Assembly (NCBI GenBank): GCA_002455915.1
Contig: DKLU01000419.1
Span: 1-8,148 of the forward strand
Direction: 5' to 3'
Length of the DNA: 8,148 nt
From: Chryseobacterium sp. UBA6632
GTDB lineage: Bacteria; Bacteroidota; Bacteroidia; Flavobacteriales; Weeksellaceae
The stretch's first letter is position 1, and every line of letters begins with the position of its first letter. This document shows positions 5,637-8,148 of the stretch, one piece after another. The notes under the pieces were generated by a model. That model had not been told where the DNA came from. It ran no database searches and saw nothing but the letters and a program-made list of their open reading frames with translations. A program made the translations under genes and the position numbers.

Positions 5637-6638
5637 TTAGGTGTCAAAAATAATTTTATTTAAATCTATCTCGAAAGAAGAGTCATCTTCATAAGTGATT
5701 TTTAAAGTATGATCGTTTACAAATTCAATTTTTTTATTACAAAAACCAGCGCAGCTTTCAACAATAACAGGGAAGTATAGCTTTTTCTTTTTATCGTAAG
5801 CTAAAAGGTTTCCACGAAAATAAGTTCCCACAAGGTACTGGTCATTTTCGATAGTCATTTCAGGGGTTCCCAAGATTGAAAACAAATCTTTCTGGTAATA
5901 TGTTGAATATATTTTATCTAATTCGCCAATATATCCTGCACCAAAATGAGAATCCTGACCATTATCTGTTTCCCATTTTTCCTGATAATTTTTATAATTA
6001 TTCGGATTTTTTTCGCTGAGTTTAGGATGATAAATCAACTTAGAGTTTTTGGCAAACTGATAAAGTAAGTTTTTTACAGATTTATTAATGTTAAGTTTCT
6101 CATTTTCTGCAAAGTCACCTTTTATACATTCATTACAAAACTCGGAAGGATAACCGGAATACAATAAATTATAATTTTCCTTCACATCATTTTTATTGAT
6201 TGCCCAAAACTGAACGATTTGATTAGGAACAGCTTTTCCCATATTTGTTGTGTTGGCAGAAACAAGAAAATAATTTTTGCTATTTAGCTTTTTAAATGTA
6301 ATATTTGTACTGTCAATCTCAAAATATGACCATTCTGTTTTTTCAAGGTCAACGCTTTTAGTTTTAATGAAATGATTATTTTCAAAACGATATTGCTCAG
6401 CCTTTAGAATATTGGCGGTGTCTGCAAAAAAATATTTACCTCGCTGTTCTTTACTCTGAACCCTCAATCTGAAAATTCCATCTTTATTTTTTTCTATAAA
6501 AATGCTGTTTTTAGATAAACTGTCAGGAATTTGAAAACTTTCCGATGATGCTATATTTTCATCTTTAATCGTTTCTTTCTTTTCCTGTTTGCATGAAATT
6601 ATTCCAAGAAATAAAATGGTTATTATAATTTTTTTCAT
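5637..6638 (-). CDS. Cysteine-containing lipoprotein of unknown function, first gene of the operon
   Basis: The 333-residue protein starts MKKIIITILFLGIISCKQEKK, a lipoprotein signal with acylated Cys16 and a Lys/Glu-rich mature N-terminus. The body is aromatic- and beta-rich. It carries two close cysteine pairs, FCNEC (Cys168, Cys171) and SCAGFC (Cys296, Cys300), which could be two disulphides or a metal site once folded. A segment around 222-260 (WETDNGQDSHFGAGYIGELDKIYSTYY) is distinctive, but I cannot match it to a family. The gene begins 46 nt downstream of tRNA-Arg on the same strand and ends 10 nt before the 142-residue gene. All three products of this operon are exported, so a shared job at the cell envelope is likely. 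What that job is cannot be read from the sequence. Confidence 0.75.
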   Translation of the reverse strand: MKKIIITILFLGIISCKQEKKETIKDENIASSESFQIPDSLSKNSIFIEKNKDGIFRLRVQSKEQRGKYFFADTANILKAEQYRFENNHFIKTKSVDLEKTEWSYFEIDSTNITFKKLNSKNYFLVSANTTNMGKAVPNQIVQFWAINKNDVKENYNLLYSGYPSEFCNECIKGDFAENEKLNINKSVKNLLYQFAKNSKLIYHPKLSEKNPNNYKNYQEKWETDNGQDSHFGAGYIGELDKIYSTYYQKDLFSILGTPEMTIENDQYLVGTYFRGNLLAYDKKKKLYFPVIVESCAGFCNKKIEFVNDHTLKITYEDDSSFEIDLNKIIFDT

Positions 6639-6684
6639 TTTGTGAAGTGAATGTAATGCTAATATATAATAATTTTATTCATCG

Positions 6685-6756
6685 TGATCTCACCAGGAAT
6701 CGAACCTGAATCTAAAGTTTAGGAAACTTCTATTCTATCCGTTGAACTATGAGACC
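6685..6756 (-). tRNA. tRNA-Arg (anticodon CCU)
   Basis: The minus strand folds into a complete 72-nt cloverleaf. The acceptor stem is GGTCTCA/TGAGATC with one G-U pair, the D stem GTTC/GAAT, and the anticodon stem GAAGT/ACTTT. The anticodon loop is TTCCTAA with CCT at positions 34-36. A 4-nt variable loop follows, then the T arm TCAGG-TTCGATT-CCTGG and discriminator A. The 3' CCA is not encoded, as is common in Bacteroidota. It decodes AGG arginine codons. The gene lies just upstream of, and in line with, the unknown lipoprotein operon. Confidence 0.97.
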
Positions 6757-6770
6757 GATGTTTAAAATTA

Positions 6771-6777
6771 CAAATTA
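6771..6777 (-). promoter_or_regulatory. Weak -7-like element upstream of tRNA-Arg
   Basis: The minus strand reads TAATTTG, one base short of TAnnTTTG, ending about 15 nt before the tRNA 5' end. No TTTG is found at the -33 distance, so this is only a weak candidate. Confidence 0.2.
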
Positions 6778-6779
6778 TT

Positions 6780-6800
6780 CATTGCACATTGTACATTGTA
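6780..6800. repeat. Three tandem heptamers CATTGYA
   Basis: CATTGCA, CATTGTA and CATTGTA follow one another without gaps, 24 nt upstream of the tRNA-Arg 5' end. The array is too short to assign a role. Confidence 0.6.
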
Positions 6801-6995
6801 TTTCTGATTGGTGTCTATCCATTCTTAATAAGTTTAAAACCGCAGTTTTTAATTTGAGCCTGAATAACACTTTGTCTGTAAGAAAAACAATATCCGATAT
6901 AATTTGTTTCATTAGTTTTTTGAGGGGTAAAAATAAAAGAATGAATGGTAAATTTTATCATTTTTAGGAAAGTTTAACGAAAGAATTTATTTTTT

Positions 6996-7015
6996 AATTC
7001 ATCATTTAATGAATT
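6996..7015. repeat. Inverted repeat at the -33 region of the CqsA-like gene promoter
   Basis: AATTCAT (6996-7002) and ATGAATT (7009-7015) are perfect reverse complements with a 6-nt spacer. The spacer overlaps the TTTA (7005-7008) that serves as the putative -33 element, so a bound repressor or activator could control the promoter. The low sequence complexity makes chance possible. Confidence 0.3.
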
Positions 7016-7037
7016 TTTAACAGTAAATCTATATTTG
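7005..7037 (+). promoter_or_regulatory. Probable promoter of the CqsA-like gene
   Basis: TATATTTG (7030-7037) matches the Bacteroidota -7 consensus TAnnTTTG exactly. A TTTA (7005-7008), one mismatch from the -33 TTTG, lies 21 nt upstream, a suitable spacing. Transcription would start near 7043 and leave a leader of about 90 nt before the ATG at 7132. Confidence 0.45.
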
Positions 7038-7131
7038 TTTATCATAATGTTGTAATTTTAATGAACAAATTAATTCAAATATATGTATAGATAGGGATTG
7101 AAATTTATTAGCTAATACAAATATTTTAACT

Positions 7132-8148
7132 ATGGAAACTCAATTTAATCATTCAGTAATTACAGAAAATCACAGGAAATATCCAGATTTTATAGCCAAA
7201 AAGATGGATGATTTTTATGTCAATCGTCTGCAAAAAGAATGGGAAGGGCGGCATATTATTCGAGGAAGAATGCCGGAAGAATCATCAATCAACCTTACAA
7301 GCAACGATTATCTTCGTCTTTCTACAGAGACTCACGTTTTAAATTGCCAGGCTGAAATACTGACTCAAATTTCTAATATGCCTCTTATGTCTGCCTCTTT
7401 TATTCATGGAGAAGCTCCACAGGCAAAATTGGAAAACAGATTTGCCAAATTTTTTGAAGCGGAAAGTGCTATTTTGTGCCAATCAGGATATGTTGCCAAT
7501 TTAGGATTGATGCAAACTTTAATTGAAGATATGGATATCCCTGTTTATATTGATTCTATGGCGCATATGAGCATTTGGAACGGTATCCGCTTAGGCGGAG
7601 GAAAAGCAGTGCAATTTGCTCATAATGATGTAGATCATTTGATGCAGAAAATTAATGCATTGGGCTCCGGAATTATTGTAGTGGATGCGGTTTACAGTAC
7701 CGATGGAAGCATAGCGCCTTTACCTCAACTTGCTGAAATTGCAAGATCAAAAAACTGTATGTTAATTGTTGATGAATCTCATTCTTTTGGTACACACGGC
7801 CCGAATGGAAAAGGGTTAGTCGTTGGTTTAGGAATTCAGGAAACCGTTTTATTCAGAACAGCAAGTCTTGCCAAAACTTTTGCTTCACGCGCCGGATTGA
7901 TTTTGTGCCCTCATGATTTTGCAGATTTTTTTAATGTTACCTCAAAACCACAAATTTTCAGTTCTGCCTTAATGCCTTTCGATATTGCCGGTTTAGGAGG
8001 AATACTGGATTTAGTTGATTCTCAAAAGGGTGATGAAAGAAGATCTAAATTGGTAAATTATTCTACAATATTAAAAGATCATTTGCAGGAATTGGGAATT
8101 GATGTAAGCGAAAGTAACTCGCAAATTTTGGGAATTAAGGCTAAATCT
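7132..8148 (+). CDS. cqsA: CqsA-like alpha-hydroxyketone quorum-sensing autoinducer synthase (PLP-dependent), 3' end outside the window
   Basis: The first 339 residues of a fold-type I PLP enzyme of the alpha-oxoamine synthase family are present; no stop appears before the window edge. Blocks close to Vibrio CqsA run through the whole length. They are SNDYLRL (57-63), MSASF (86-90), CQSGYVANLGLMQT (116-129), YIDSMAHMSIWNGIR (139-153), GIIVVDAVYSTDGSIAPL (180-197), IVDESHSFGTHGPNGKGL (212-229), TASLAKTFASRAG (243-255) and IFSSALMP (275-282). Lys248 should hold PLP as a Schiff base, Asp214 contact its pyridine nitrogen, and His145 stack on the ring. CqsA of Vibrio cholerae joins S-adenosylmethionine and a medium-chain acyl-CoA to make the CAI-1 precursor; the Legionella relative is LqsA. 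About 50-60 C-terminal residues should lie beyond the edge. The 'AHMSIW' block separates it from glycine C-acetyltransferase (KBL) and 8-amino-7-oxononanoate synthase (BioF). The acyl chain made here is unknown. Confidence 0.85.
   Translation, partial: METQFNHSVITENHRKYPDFIAKKMDDFYVNRLQKEWEGRHIIRGRMPEESSINLTSNDYLRLSTETHVLNCQAEILTQISNMPLMSASFIHGEAPQAKLENRFAKFFEAESAILCQSGYVANLGLMQTLIEDMDIPVYIDSMAHMSIWNGIRLGGGKAVQFAHNDVDHLMQKINALGSGIIVVDAVYSTDGSIAPLPQLAEIARSKNCMLIVDESHSFGTHGPNGKGLVVGLGIQETVLFRTASLAKTFASRAGLILCPHDFADFFNVTSKPQIFSSALMPFDIAGLGGILDLVDSQKGDERRSKLVNYSTILKDHLQELGIDVSESNSQILGIKAKS

Larger units (their letters stand above)
6757..7131. other. 375-bp AT-rich intergenic region between tRNA-Arg and the CqsA-like gene
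   Basis: I find no credible coding sequence here; the only sizeable open frame starts inside the tRNA and has no recognisable content. The region holds the upstream sequence of the tRNA, a short heptamer repeat (6780-6800), an inverted repeat (6996-7015) and a likely promoter for the downstream gene (7005-7037). The stretch 6802-6990 shows nothing I can name. Confidence 0.6.

Noticed and set aside
5226..5653. Two short open frames on the plus strand (5226-5429 and 5471-5653)
   Set aside because: Both are antisense to the small periplasmic protein gene, which has a clear signal peptide and fits the operon spacing.
4255..6756. An integrated mobile island with attachment sites at the tRNA 3' end
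   Set aside because: I searched by eye for a second copy of the tRNA 3' end within the window and found none; there is no integrase. An island extending beyond the window cannot be excluded.
6749..6967. 72-codon open frame on the plus strand
   Set aside because: It begins inside the tRNA-Arg gene and has no domain, signal or neighbour to support it.
7132..8148. Assignment as glycine C-acetyltransferase (KBL) or BioF
   Set aside because: The general fold and PLP lysine fit, but the AHMSIW, THGPNG and LAKTFASRAG blocks follow CqsA and not those enzymes.

Overview
The window looks like a chromosomal stretch from a low-GC Bacteroidota bacterium, most likely a Flavobacteriia member close to Chryseobacterium (Weeksellaceae). 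The signs are a C-terminal type IX secretion sorting domain, signal peptides that end in Ala-Gln, lipoproteins that begin Cys-Lys-Lys/Gln followed by acidic and basic residues, near absence of Shine-Dalgarno sequences before the genes, and several TAnnTTTG-type promoter elements. The genus is inferred from overall feel, not from a marker gene.

Layout, left to right. (1) 1-148: the last 36 codons of a + strand gene, probably threonine ammonia-lyase (ilvA), closed by a strong intrinsic terminator. (2) 274-1071 (+): a secreted GEVED-domain protein with a T9SS sorting domain, followed by a GC-rich terminator. (3) 1167-2114 (-): a periplasmic class II 3',5'-cyclic-nucleotide phosphodiesterase (metallo-beta-lactamase fold). 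(4) 2115-2405: a divergent regulatory region containing a 21-bp-spaced direct repeat in front of the next gene. (5) 2406-3203 (+): a classical short-chain dehydrogenase, then an 85-bp imperfect palindrome, then 3344-4258 (+), an AraC-family regulator. The repeat resembles an AraC-type operator, so the pair is probably one regulatory unit. (6) 6638-4255 (-): three tightly packed genes for exported proteins of no family I recognise (lipoprotein, periplasmic protein, lipoprotein). The stop codon of the last overlaps that of the AraC gene. (7) 6685-6756 (-): tRNA-Arg(CCU), only 46 nt upstream of that operon and in the same direction. (8) 6757-7131: a 375-bp AT-rich non-coding region with a short tandem repeat and a likely promoter. 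(9) 7132-8148 (+, runs off the window): a PLP-dependent alpha-oxoamine synthase that closely resembles CqsA, the CAI-1 quorum-sensing autoinducer synthase of Vibrio.

The most notable points are the CqsA-like autoinducer synthase in a Bacteroidota background, the unknown three-gene envelope cassette beside a tRNA gene, the AraC-type operator with its SDR/AraC pair, and the symmetric 85-bp palindrome. I see no CRISPR array, no transposase and no duplicated attachment site in the window.
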